Both the position numbers and the translations under genes were made by a program. From the NCBI GenBank assembly GCA_035048495.1, contig CM068549.1, positions 4,757,822 through 4,821,821 of the forward strand: DNA of 64,000 bases. Reading direction: 5' to 3'. Every line of letters starts with the position of its first letter. Position 1 is the first letter of the stretch. The notes below the pieces were generated by a model. It worked only from the letters and a program-made list of their open reading frames with translations. It did no database searches and was not told the DNA's origin. Shown in pieces: positions 23,332 through 32,880 of this stretch. This DNA is from Euptelea pleiosperma. Its lineage: Eukaryota > Streptophyta > Magnoliopsida > Ranunculales > Eupteleaceae.

Positions 23332-23352
23332 GGAGTTGCAGCCTGCAACTCC
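23332..23352 (+). repeat. LTR stem-loop GGAGTTGC-AGCCT-GCAACTCC
   Basis: Perfect 8-bp stem with a 5-nt loop in the diverged LTR. Equivalent hairpins occur in other copies (52173-52206, 52330-52354, 59536-59560, 62792-62809). Confidence 0.85.
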
Positions 23353-23420
23353 TTGACGTTTCACCCACATCTCTCCCTTCTCCTTCCTCCGTCCTTGGAG
23401 TAGATCAAGCTTTCATCAAT

Positions 23421-24062
23421 GATGAGGATGATCCATTGTAATTTTTAATATATGTGGTAATTTTCTTTTTGTAATATGTTTGATTAATGAAATTGAGTTA
23501 TTCTACATTGATTTATTCTTTGTCAATATTGATTACGGATGCATATATGGCTTAATATTATTTGTGCAAGAATTTAGATATGCCTCGACAAAATAAAGTG
23601 TCTAGGAAGACTACAACTGTAATACCCCGAACTTTCAACTAGGGGTATTATGATAATTTGACCTTCATGGGATAATTTTGACAGTTTGAACTTACTTTCA
23701 TCCTTAGATATCCTATATTAAATTATGTGTCAAGTTTGGTAGGATTCGGACAACTTTTAAAAACTTGCTATTTTTGAAACTCACTTTTAGGGCTAATTTC
23801 CTGCTAAAAATAACGAACAATAACTCACAGAGGATTTTTCTGGACATTAGATGATATACTTGATATAATATGATAATAAAAATATTTGTTCCAAATTCAA
23901 CAAAAAAAATAATGAGCAGATGATTACCATTTTTAGTATCATGCAATCAGCTAACATACCGCCTCCGAGCCAAGACCAGCATCGGTCCGACAATGCAAAT
24001 GATGATCAGGTACATCTATATTTATGAGATATAATTGTTGTATTTGAGTACTCAAAATGAGA
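23421..24062 (+). other. Unassigned; short coding-like pieces
   Basis: ATG at 23580 opens MPRQNKVSRKTTT before TGTAATACCCCGAAC, a sequence typical of LTR starts. At 23941-24009 MQSANIPPPSQDQHR continues to DDQ with a splice-donor-like GTACAT next to it. A matching acceptor at 25046 would add GLDAD and a stop, making 24010-25046 an intron that contains the 179-bp array. This is inference; no domain is recognised. Confidence 0.25.
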
Positions 24063-24957
24063 TTTTAAGTTAAGTCAAATTTAGGACCTCGACGCCCAAA
24101 TCGACCAAACGATGTCCAAATCTCCCGAAACCTATTACAACACTTTTATTGTGTTGAAACAAATATGTTGAAAGAAACGAGGTAAAAAACAGATGTCCGG
24201 TTATGAATCTGTAGTCAGTTATAGGTTTAAGCATTTAAAAGTTTTAAGTTAAGTCAAATTTAGGACCCCGACGCCCAAATCAGGCAAACAAGGTTTGAAT
24301 CTCCCGAAATATATTACAATATTTCTATTGTGTTGAAACAAATATGCTGGAAGAGACGGGGTAAAAAATAGATGTTCGGTTAGGAATCTGTAGTTAGTTA
24401 TAGGTTTAGGCATTTAAAGGTTTTAAATTAAGTCAAATTTAGGACCTCGACGCCCAAATCGGACAAACGAGATCCGAATCTCCCGAAACCTATTACAACA
24501 CTTCCATTGTGTTGAAACAAATATGGTAGAAGAGACGGGGTAAAAAACAGATGTTTGATTAGGAATCTGTAGTCAGTTATTAGTTTAGGCATTTAAAGGT
24601 TTTAAGTTAAGTCAAATTTAGGACCTCGACGCCCAAATCGGGCAAACAAGGTCCGAATCTCTCGAAACTTATTACAACACTTTTATTGTGTTGAAACAAA
24701 TATGTTGAAAAAGACGGGGTAAAAAATAGATCTCCGGTTAGAAATTTGTAGTTAGTTATATGTTTAGGCATTTAAAGGTTTTAAGTTAAGTCAAATTTAG
24801 GACCTCGACACCTAAATCGGGCAAACGATGTCCGAATCTCACAGAACCTATTACAATACTTCTATTGTATTGAAACAAATGTGCTGGAAGAGATGAGATA
24901 AAAAATAGAGATCCGATTTCAAATTTGTAGCTAGTTATATGTTTAGGCATTTCAAGG
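24063..24957. repeat. Exact-period 179-bp tandem array, five units
   Basis: TTTTAAGTTAAGTCAAATTT-type unit starts lie at 24063, 24242, 24421, 24600 and 24779, with the next start at 24958, each exactly 179 bp apart. Units share GACGCCCAAATC, TCTCCCGAAAC, TATTGTGTTGAAACAAATAT and a CATTTAAAGG end, with point differences between copies and no indels at this level. Confidence 0.95.
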
Positions 24958-25895
24958 TTTTTAAATTTAACTTTAATTTTTTATTTCGTTTACATTGAAT
25001 CTTAACATTTTATATATTAATTATTTTACTTTTATTTATTTTGTAGGGCCTAGATGCTGATTGATCGTGTCTTCTACTCTATCAGATTGATTTTTTAAAC
25101 TTTTATAACATTGTTGAATTTGGAACAGTCAATATTGTAGAAATTTAAGTATTGAAGATATTGAATTTTATATTTTCTCTACATTCTGTTTGGATAAAAT
25201 GGAAATGGAATAGGGAAATATGGTATTATAGTTTACATGTATTATATACATTACAAGTACAGGTACAACAAATTATGTAAAAAAAAAAAAAAAAATTCAC
25301 ACTATAAAACATTTTAGCGATGGCCACTGACTGTCATTATAACCAATATATAGCGACGGTCAACAGATTGTACCGTCGCTATATATGTATTGTAGTGACA
25401 ACCAAGGATACCGACCGTCGGTATATATTGGTTATAACGACGGTCAGTGGCCGTCGCTAAACCGTTAGGTACTAATTAAAACATATTAAGCTCTATCGAC
25501 GGGGTTGTCCGTCGCTAAAGCGTATTTATAGCGACGGCCAGTTAATACGTAGTCGCTATATGTATCTTATAGCGATGGCCGCGACCGTCGATAAAAATGG
25601 TTTACATATAAAAAATAAAAATATCATAAATATCGACTGTCAGCATCGTCGGTAGAAAGCCAATATACCGACGGTCATGCCTGTCTTTGCATGAATTTTT
25701 CCACCTAACTGTATGGCGGGAGTGTTTTTTGCAACGGTCGTTTTTTTGGTGGCCGTTGGTAATACCTTTTAACAACGTTTTTTCTAGCGCGGGGTAGCGA
25801 CGGCCGGTTTGGCTGTCAGTATAACATATAGCAATGGATTTTGACCCTATACCGACGGTCGCCGGCCATTGCTGAAAGTCTTTTTTCCTGTAGTG
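24958..25895. mobile_element. CACTA-like transposon end with palindromic subterminal repeats
   Basis: Ends at 25895 in AAAGTCTTTTTTCCTGTAGTG, whose reverse complement begins CACTACAGGAAAAAAG, a CACTA-type terminus. Between about 25310 and 25875 the unit GCGACGGTC or its complement GACCGTCGC occurs many times in both orientations, as in CACTA subterminal regions. A 17-base A-run lies at about 25279-25295. The opposite end was not found, so the element is probably truncated or its left border is unrecognised. Confidence 0.6.
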
Positions 25896-26480
25896 GTGGT
25901 GCGAATACACTAAAACTGGACTTTTGTGAGCATGGTATGTTTGGAAACCAATGCAGAGTCAAGTTTAGTACAGTGGTGCATTGCATGAAAGGTACTCTGG
26001 AGTACATCCATTCGGATGTTTGTAGCACAGCGGTGCATGTTTGAGCGCCTTAGGGACGGATTTACGATCGAGCTTCTTTTTACTTGAAGATCTCCATGCA
26101 TGATTTTCACTCGCGCGTTCCTCATCGTTGATTTGTGAAAAATGTTCCTTTGATAAATTCTCAAATTGAGACATGTTACACACTTTCGGTTTCTCTCCAT
26201 CAACTTAGTCTCTTGAGGTCTTGATCTAGTCCCATAATAACTAATCTCCATACATCGATTTCTCTTCTTTAAGATGCATGGCTCTACACCATCTTCATAT
26301 CAGGATCACATCTCCATCCTTTCTTAAGGACATTATAACCCACAAAGATGGGTCTCAATGTCTTCATATTGAGTTTCATCATTTGCAAGTTTTTTGTAAG
26401 GAAACCGTAACAAACACACCCGATTCCATATGGAGAAGCCAAACTGTCGGCTTGCTCCCAAGTAATTGAGGTTACTATAG
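25896..26480 (+). pseudogene. copia integrase-region scraps
   Basis: Plus frame 25905-26040 reads KLDFCEHGMFGNQCRVKF and GTLEYIHSDV, the typical copia segment just before the integrase core. On the minus strand near 26330-26420 RPIFVGYNVLKKGWRCDPD resembles the post-integrase GY..KGY..YDP block. The two pieces therefore have opposite orientation, from rearrangement or two insertions. Neither is intact. Confidence 0.55.
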
Positions 26481-27213
26481 CTGATTAATCAATCGATCAC
26501 CATAAACTTAGACATGCACTGACACATGTTTCTTAGGGATTGGTCCAGCTTATAGAAGATGGCAATGAGTGGTTATGCATTCCCTTATAAAGCCACCTGT
26601 TGAAGATCTAACAGTAGGATGTTTTTGTCAAAAACAACAAATATTTATGTTGGGTCAACACAATAATTATATGGAAGGGAATGATAATGGGGCCTGTACT
26701 TCTAAGTCAAAACAAATGACAACGACAACACTGGATTCCTCTCTGACTTCATCATGAACCAAAAGAGGTGTCCCATCATGGATGGCCATGATCCATGCAC
26801 ATTTTCATACGGGGGATGTCATGTTGAGGAATGCTAGCAACCAGCAGCTTAATGGAGTTGAACAGATGCAACGCTTCGAAGAAGAAGAAAAACTACTTGC
26901 AGCTTATTTTTGTTTAATAACGTACAGGTCCATTCCCTGGTAAATGCATTATTGTGGCTTTTACTTCAAGCCCAACCTCGTCAACGTGGACGTGGGGTTG
27001 AACGTACAACCCAAGCCCCGTGCAAAGTACGCCGGGCTGGATGACCCCATCAGGTCCATGAAAACTCCATGGTGCTGCTTCCACGTGAATATTGAGGGTT
27101 AACGTTGACAATTATCCTCTGCTCATCATAGCCTTTCACATTGTCTGTAGGGTGCTTTTTTGCTCAATTACCATACCACATGTGTTCTCTGCATTGCTTC
27201 ATACTCCAAAATC

Positions 27214-27221
<8 letters not shown>
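26481..27221. other. No recognised gene
   Basis: Short open frames occur (for example MLRNASNQQLNGVEQM at about 26822-26870 on the plus strand). They have no known domain and are not linked by clear splice sites. An exon of an unrecognised gene cannot be ruled out. Confidence 0.35.

Positions 27222-27249
<28 letters not shown>
27222..27249. repeat. (CT)n microsatellite
   Basis: About 14 uninterrupted CT units; a short GA-rich tract follows at about 27310-27330. Confidence 0.95.
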
Positions 27250-27251
<2 letters not shown>

Positions 27252-27597
27252 TAATGGGAAGTCCACTAAGGTAAGTGTCTCTCCCATTCACTAAGACCAC
27301 TACCCTTCAGAGAGAGAAAGAGAGAGAGAATAAGAACAGGTAGTTTCTTGAAAGAGATTAGTGGGACAAAAAGATGAATAGGGTAGTCACTATGCTAGTC
27401 CAGTCTTTCGTTACCGGCCAATTGGATCACACAAACAAATAATTCAGAAGAGATTTCCGAGTCGACAATGCTTCAAACGAGCACAAAAGAAATCCTATAA
27501 AATAAGTCAAAAGTGCGCTATTATTAAGAGAATTCTAAATTACAATTCAAACGAGAAACTCACCAATTCACTAACCCTACCTTTACTATTCTTCACT

Positions 27598-27619
27598 TGT
27601 GTGTGTGTGTGTGTGTGTG
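27598..27619. repeat. (GT)n microsatellite
   Basis: About ten GT units. Confidence 0.9.
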
Positions 27620-27700
27620 GGAGTGTTAGTGGGATAGCACGATGGAATGCCTGTTCACAAAGACTACTAATCTTTTGCTCAAAAATATCTTAAAATGGGT

Positions 27701-27725
27701 CCCCCCCCCCCCCCCCCCCCCCCCC
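27701..27725. repeat. Poly-C homopolymer of 25 bases
   Basis: An uninterrupted C run after AAAATGGGT. Length in the true genome is uncertain because such tracts are prone to sequencing and assembly error. Confidence 0.9.
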
Positions 27726-27843
27726 TTTGTATGACCAATAGGTGGTTTGCTACACTCAGAAATGCAATGACGTGATGATGTCATAGCCCTTATAGAGCAT
27801 GCTATATGGAGATATGAGATCGAGATCGAGGACCACCATTGAA

Positions 27844-28250
27844 CAGGCCCGTCTTATTCAAGTTGAGGCCTAAGGCGAAAACTGCATATGAGACCTCCCG
27901 TAGTCCCGTTGCAGTCCATGCAGAATAGATCTTTTTTTTTTTTTTTGCCTAATAATGACTGCGTAGATGTTCAGCCCACCTATTGGTGGATAACCACACT
28001 AAAAATCAACTTGATTGATGATTTCTAACCATTGGATTTACTACTCAAAAAATATGCTTGACTCTAGCTAATGGCTAGAATCAATCCTAAAAAGTACTAA
28101 AATCTATGGCTGGAGGTAACCAATCAGATTAATTTTCGTTTGTATATCTAAGGGCTGGGCTAAATTTTCATGTGGTTAGTGGGCTGGGCCCTTCTCTCAC
28201 CTGGGGCCTAAGGCGACTGCCTTATTGGCCTTATGGTAGAGCTGGCCCTG
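27844..28250. mobile_element. hAT-type MITE inserted in a LINE remnant
   Basis: 407 bp starting CAGGCCCGTCT and ending GCTGGCCCTG (inward from the right CAGGGCCAGC). It is flanked by CCATTGAA (27836-27843) and CCAATGAA (28251-28258), an 8-bp duplication with one mismatch. Both ends carry GGCCTAAGGCG subterminal blocks in inverted orientation; a T-run of about 18 lies near 27931. Confidence 0.78.
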
Positions 28251-28258
28251 CCAATGAA

Positions 28259-29150
28259 ACGGGGGATTGAGAACCCCCTTATTAGTTAGTTTATCAGCTG
28301 GAGCATTGCATTCACGAAAAATGTGAGCGAAACGGACATGCATATGGCTTAAATGGTAGAGATAGTTTAGCCAACGGTTTCGAAGTTTCCACGAGGCTTC
28401 AAAGGTCTTGTTAGTAAAACATTTTATAATCGCTGCAAAGTCATATTCAATCCAAAGGTGGTGCCCGTCCTTAGCCCACGCAATCTCAATAGACAAGAAT
28501 ATAGCTGTCAGCTCTATAAAATCTGTGTCGCAATTGCTGAATTCTCCCCCACACCCTGCCGGACCCGGATTCCCAATTTTGATCTAGGACAAGAGGAGTG
28601 CATGCCAAGTGACTTCGGTGATTTTTGGGGTCTTTCTACGTCTACCCACAGTGCCAAACTGATTAAGAATTTGAAGATCGCGAAGATGATTATTTATCAA
28701 GCCCGAAGCTAGAAAGGTTGGCTTCATAAATACCAGTTCCGAGAGAGTGAACACTGCGAAGAACATTAGGGACCGCATTGTCAAACCAGTCGACTTTACG
28801 GGTTTTTCAGATTAACCAACAGGCGTTGACAATGATAGATAGCTAGTCAGATTCGCCCAACGGAGGGCTAAAGCGTTGTCTAGTTTCCTGGTAAGCGTCC
28901 TTGAAAGTCATAGATCCAAAAGAATTGCCCTTCCATGCCAATTGATGCCAGTTCAGAGTTTCGACAATAGGGATGGTAACTCCCCGAATAGCTTCTACAA
29001 CTTGGGGAACAACATTGATTGATCTCATGAGGAAGAACCCAATGACCATTATCAGAAACTTTAGAGCGCAAATGAGGCCGCGTATGGACGGAGATATTCA
29101 TTTCATCATAAATGTTTATGTATAACCAATTCCCATTCAGGGGTACGTAT
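28259..29150 (-). pseudogene. LINE (non-LTR) fragment: reverse transcriptase tail and RNase H
   Basis: Minus strand. About 29130-28880 encodes the zinc-binding RT tail (WHQLAWKGNSFGSMTFKDAY). About 28600-28260 encodes RNase H: KIGNPGPAGCGGEF at the start and, in frame 28496-28259, EIAWAKDGHHLWIEYD followed by HVRFAHIFRECNAPADKLTN. Frameshifts join the parts. The 5' end is missing, as usual for LINEs, and the 3' end is interrupted by the MITE at 27844-28250. Confidence 0.82.
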
Positions 29151-29925
29151 ATAGTTTTTTTTTTTTGATAATTAGAGTTTATTTTAACTTTATACATACA
29201 TCTTATTTTCGCTTACTTTGTATTTATTCGACTATTTTTCAAGAGAATTGCAAAAAAATTCATTTTAGGGTATTTTGATTTTTTATATATTAGGTTTTTT
29301 TTTTTTTCAAATAGTAGGAATTTATTATCATTATCTTTCAGTATCTGGGGCATAATTTTTTATTCTGGTGTCAGAATTGCAATCCATTTGATATTTTAAA
29401 AACCTTGGAATGTGTTTGTCAAATTACCGTCTGATGAAAAATTTATAATTTCATAATTTTGGACCGAAAATTGGGTTTGAAATTTGTATATTTATTTTTT
29501 AGAGAAATAAATAATTTAAGTAATTTGAGTTTTGGTGGACTTGGTGAGGCCTTTGTTTGGAGACTGTTCTGAAGCTTATATACGATGATTTATTTGTTTT
29601 ATATTATGTGAGCTTTAATTGTCATAGTAGTATAATTTATTTCGCATAGTTTATTTAATTTAATTATATGTATTTTATGTACATACATATAGTGCATATA
29701 CATTAGGTGTTTAGGTGTGTATCAATATGCCCTACACAATTAATTTTAAGACTTGATGACCATGACTGATATATTTAATGGACTTAAGTGTAATTGAAAT
29801 AAATTAGGAAATTAAATTGGCTCATAAACATTAGTAATTAATTAACGACTTGAATATCATACACATTAATTAAACTAATTAATTATTGAGTGCCACCTAG
29901 GAGAGAGAAAAAAAAATCTCTTTCC
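29151..29925. other. AT-rich intergenic sequence
   Basis: Several T-runs and no recognised gene or element. Confidence 0.6.
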
Positions 29926-30239
29926 CAAGGTTTAAAGGAGGCCGTTTTAACGGTATAACGGACTGGGAGCGTTACCGTTAAAACGGAAAAAAACAAACAG
30001 GGGCAAAAATAGAAAAAATAGAATTTAACGGATTTTAATGATTTTAAAGGAAAAAAGGCGCTGAAATTCAAAATTCAAAATTTCAAATTTCAAAAACGAA
30101 AAAAACAGAATTTAATAGAAAAAATCTAGATTTTAATGGAATTTAACATGTGTTTAAACGGTTTGAACGGAAACGGGCTTGGGGCGTTAACATTTAAACG
30201 GCTGTTAAAACCGTTTAAACGGCCGTTTTTAAAACCATG
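29926..30239. mobile_element. MITE with CAAGGTTTAAA ends
   Basis: 314 bp. The left end CAAGGTTTAAAGGAGGCCG and the right end read inward, CATGGTTTTAAAAACGGCCG, are similar, and both are followed by repeats of the type GTTTAAACGG/CCGTTAAAACGG. Termini resemble the hAT-like element at 7131-7992, but the flanking 8-mers (CTCTTTCC, CTTTAAAA) match poorly. Confidence 0.6.
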
Positions 30240-30295
30240 CTTTAAAACCTATGTTTTTCAAAAGCAATTTTTGCTACCCCTGACCAAAAGTAATA

Positions 30296-30374
30296 AAAAC
30301 CTATGTCTTTCAAAAGTAATGACGGCCAAGTTTGGTAGGAGTAAAACGAAGTACTTTTGAAAGACGGGGGTTTT
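30296..30374. repeat. Small inverted repeat
   Basis: The arms share GTCTTTCAAAAGTA and AAAACC in inverted orientation (20 of 23 positions match) with a 33-bp spacer. A third related direct copy (CTATGTTTTTCAAAAG) begins at about 30249. Confidence 0.7.
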
Positions 30375-30605
30375 ACTAAATTACCCAAGAATTAATTTTT
30401 CACAATTAATACAACTCAAAAGGAAATTAGACACTTAATATAAAACTTAATTAGAAACCAACTAAGACTTGATTTCCTTTTTCCATCTCAGCACAAGCCA
30501 ACCCAAAACCTATTACCCCTAGTCGTCCCCTCCATATTTTCCACGTTAAATTATGAGAAACGCCTACCTTCTTATTTGGATGTTGGAAGCTTTTTGGGGG
30601 TGGAC

Positions 30606-31046
30606 TAGGACTGTCAATGGATAGTCGAAAATTTGAATCTGATTCAAATCCGTATTCGAAAATTTGAATATTATCCAAAATTTTTGGATATCGTATTCGA
30701 ATTATGATATTTTTTAAAATTTGAATAATTTTTGGATATACATTTGGATATTGGTATATTTGATCTAATATATTATTTAATAGGTATATTAGTAATTAAT
30801 AATTATATTTATTATATATAATAAATGATATTATAAATATCATGTTAAATAATATATATTATATTTATATATAACTATAATTATTTTATATATTTATTTA
30901 TTATTATGTAAATATAATAACTTATCTTATATATCTGATTTTTGGATCAGATATTATCAGATATCCAATAAGTTATTCTAATTCGAATATTGGGATATTA
31001 GATATTTTTTCATATTGAATCTGAATCGTATCCATTGACAGCCCTA
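30606..31046. mobile_element. hAT-type MITE, 441 bp
   Basis: Ends TAGGACTGTCAATGGATA and, inward from the right, TAGGGCTGTCAATGGATA. Flanked by GGGTGGAC (30598-30605) and AGGTGGAC (31047-31054), 7 of 8 matching. The interior is extremely AT-rich. Confidence 0.85.
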
Positions 31047-31261
31047 AGGTGGACCCCACATCTAAAAACAACCAAAACCTATTGCATAATTAATTAGTAA
31101 GTATCTACCTTACTTCCCAATCATGGTATGAAGTCTTGATCGATTCCATTATGGATCGAGCAATCTGGATCGGGATCAACAGCTATTGATCTGAACGATA
31201 TTGGGGTTTTCTCGCCAAACGATCCAGCCTCTGATCCCGAGACTTCAAACCATTTTCCTAA

Positions 31262-31580
31262 TAGGGCTGACTATGGATCAGATTAGAGTCGGATTGGTAC
31301 TGATTTGGTACCGATCCGATAAAAAATCCAATCGATTTGGACCCCAATCGAATCAATAAAATTCCATTTCAGAACTGATCGATATGATTAGATTGGTTCC
31401 GAGTCCGATCCGATATGTATATAATAAATATATATATATTATAGATATCGAGTCACTGTCATATCGGAACAGGGTCGATCCGACACCGATTCAATAACGA
31501 AAAATAAGGTTCCGAACCTAGTTTTTTTAATATTAGATCTGATCAGATCTCCGGGTCGATCCAATCTATTGCCAACCCTA
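31262..31580. mobile_element. hAT-type MITE, 319 bp
   Basis: Ends TAGGGCTGACTATGGATC and, inward from the right, TAGGGTTGGCAATAGATT. Interior GATCCGAT-type repeats resemble the element at 20136-21155. The 8-bp flanks (TTTCCTAA, CTTTCCAA) match only in part. Confidence 0.7.
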
Positions 31581-32558
31581 CTTTCCAAGACTTTAGCCAT
31601 CCTATAAATCTTCTAAATTCCTCATGTGAGAGAAACTCTCACACTAGTACGAGGAGATTGATCAACTCTAAACCTATATGAACTACTATAGGCTATACGT
31701 CCCCTTGATCTCCCTTAATTGATTCTTCTTTTTTCCCCTAGTCGTTCCCTTCCTTATTGCACTATAGTGCAGTACTGCAGCCCCCTTCCTCTCATAAATC
31801 TTTTTCTTTCTTTATACCCAAAAAAATCAACACTTTTGAGTGCATTTTAAACCCAAACCGTGGGTTGTTTTAGGGATGTTTTAACCTCTTTTGGTGTTCT
31901 ATATTGGTGAAAGAAGAAAGAAGGAGAAGAAGAGAGAAACAAAAAAAAAAAGGTTTATTAATACTTGAAGAATTAATTTTTTGCTTGCAAAGGTAGCTAG
32001 GTTTCTCTCTATCTACGTACCCCATAGCAATTGGAGCATTTTCCACCGCTTTATCCCATCCATGAGCCTTCTTCCATAATGAAAAATGCTCGAGTCCAAC
32101 GGCTAGAAATAACTAATCAGCTACACGAGCCAATTAGGTTTCAATTCTAAAAGAGATGGCTTTTCCATTGGATTGTTCGGTTAACTTGGAACAATATCAT
32201 TGCCCCTACACTTGGGTGTACCTGGCGCAATATCATCGGTGCATGATGGCTGCTTCTAAATTTCTTCAAAAAAAGTATCTCCCCTTCTTTGGGGTCTCGT
32301 TTTTTCATATTTTGCCTTGAATTTTAGACCAAAGTTGGTTTTTTGAAAAGTATTTGAAATACTGAACTGGTTATTTCAGGCTAGGATTGGGTTAGACCCT
32401 AAAAACATGAGATCTCCAAATAGGCCCCAAGTACATTTTTGCTGTCCAACTGTTAGCCGCGAAAACACTGCCAATCAGCTCTCCACTTGACTTGTGTGCA
32501 TGACAACCTTGTTTTTAAGTATTGAAACTCTATATTTTGATCCTGGCATATTTTGATA
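31581..32558. other. No gene seen
   Basis: Intergenic sequence with pyrimidine-rich stretches; no recognised coding region or element borders. Confidence 0.55.
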
Positions 32559-32880
32559 CCGGCGTCCTGGCTGCACATAAAAACACCACGTGGCACACTC
32601 TTAGAGATCACTGACCAGATATTTGAACCATCCTAATTAGGTGTACCTGATTACAAAAAATCAGCCTGGTCGTTGGTTTCTAATTGTTTAATTTGAGTCC
32701 TTTTCAAGTGTTTATTTTCAACTATGTGATTCAAGCATTATTTTGGGGTATTCAGATCCAACGCCTAGAAACCACCAATCAGGCTGATTTTTGGTAGGTC
32801 CACTTAGTGATGTTTCAAATATCCGGTTAATAATCTCTCAGTGAGCTACGTGGCATTTTTAAGTGCAGCCCAGACGCCCG
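32559..32880. mobile_element. Long-inverted-repeat MITE
   Basis: Left GGCGTCCTGGCTGCACATAA at 32561 pairs with the reverse complement of the right end (GGCGTCTGGGCTGCACTTAA). Pairing continues for about 120 bp, including the ACGTGGCA, GATATTTGAA and AAAAATCAGCCTG blocks. A near-complete fold-back; no clear target duplication. Confidence 0.78.

Larger units (their letters stand above)
21912..23420 (+). repeat. Diverged LTR of the long-LTR family (plus orientation)
   Basis: Begins like the LTRs at 50960 and the minus-strand copies: ATTCGCTCAAAAGTGCTTAT, then the TTACGTA(A)GAGT, GGTATATTTGCATGCATTAA and TCTCGAGAC blocks in the same order. Pyrimidine-rich sequence with AAACCCTAA follows, and a GGAGTTGC/GCAACTCC hairpin lies near 23332. 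A MITE (22747-23025) is inserted. The 3' border is unclear. Confidence 0.75.

Noticed and set aside
24063..24957. CRISPR array
   Set aside because: The units are 179 bp, contiguous and without spacers, and the genome is that of a plant.
26569..26757. Possible exon of a transcription factor gene
   Set aside because: Composition looks protein-like but no motif is recognisable and there is no supporting exon structure.
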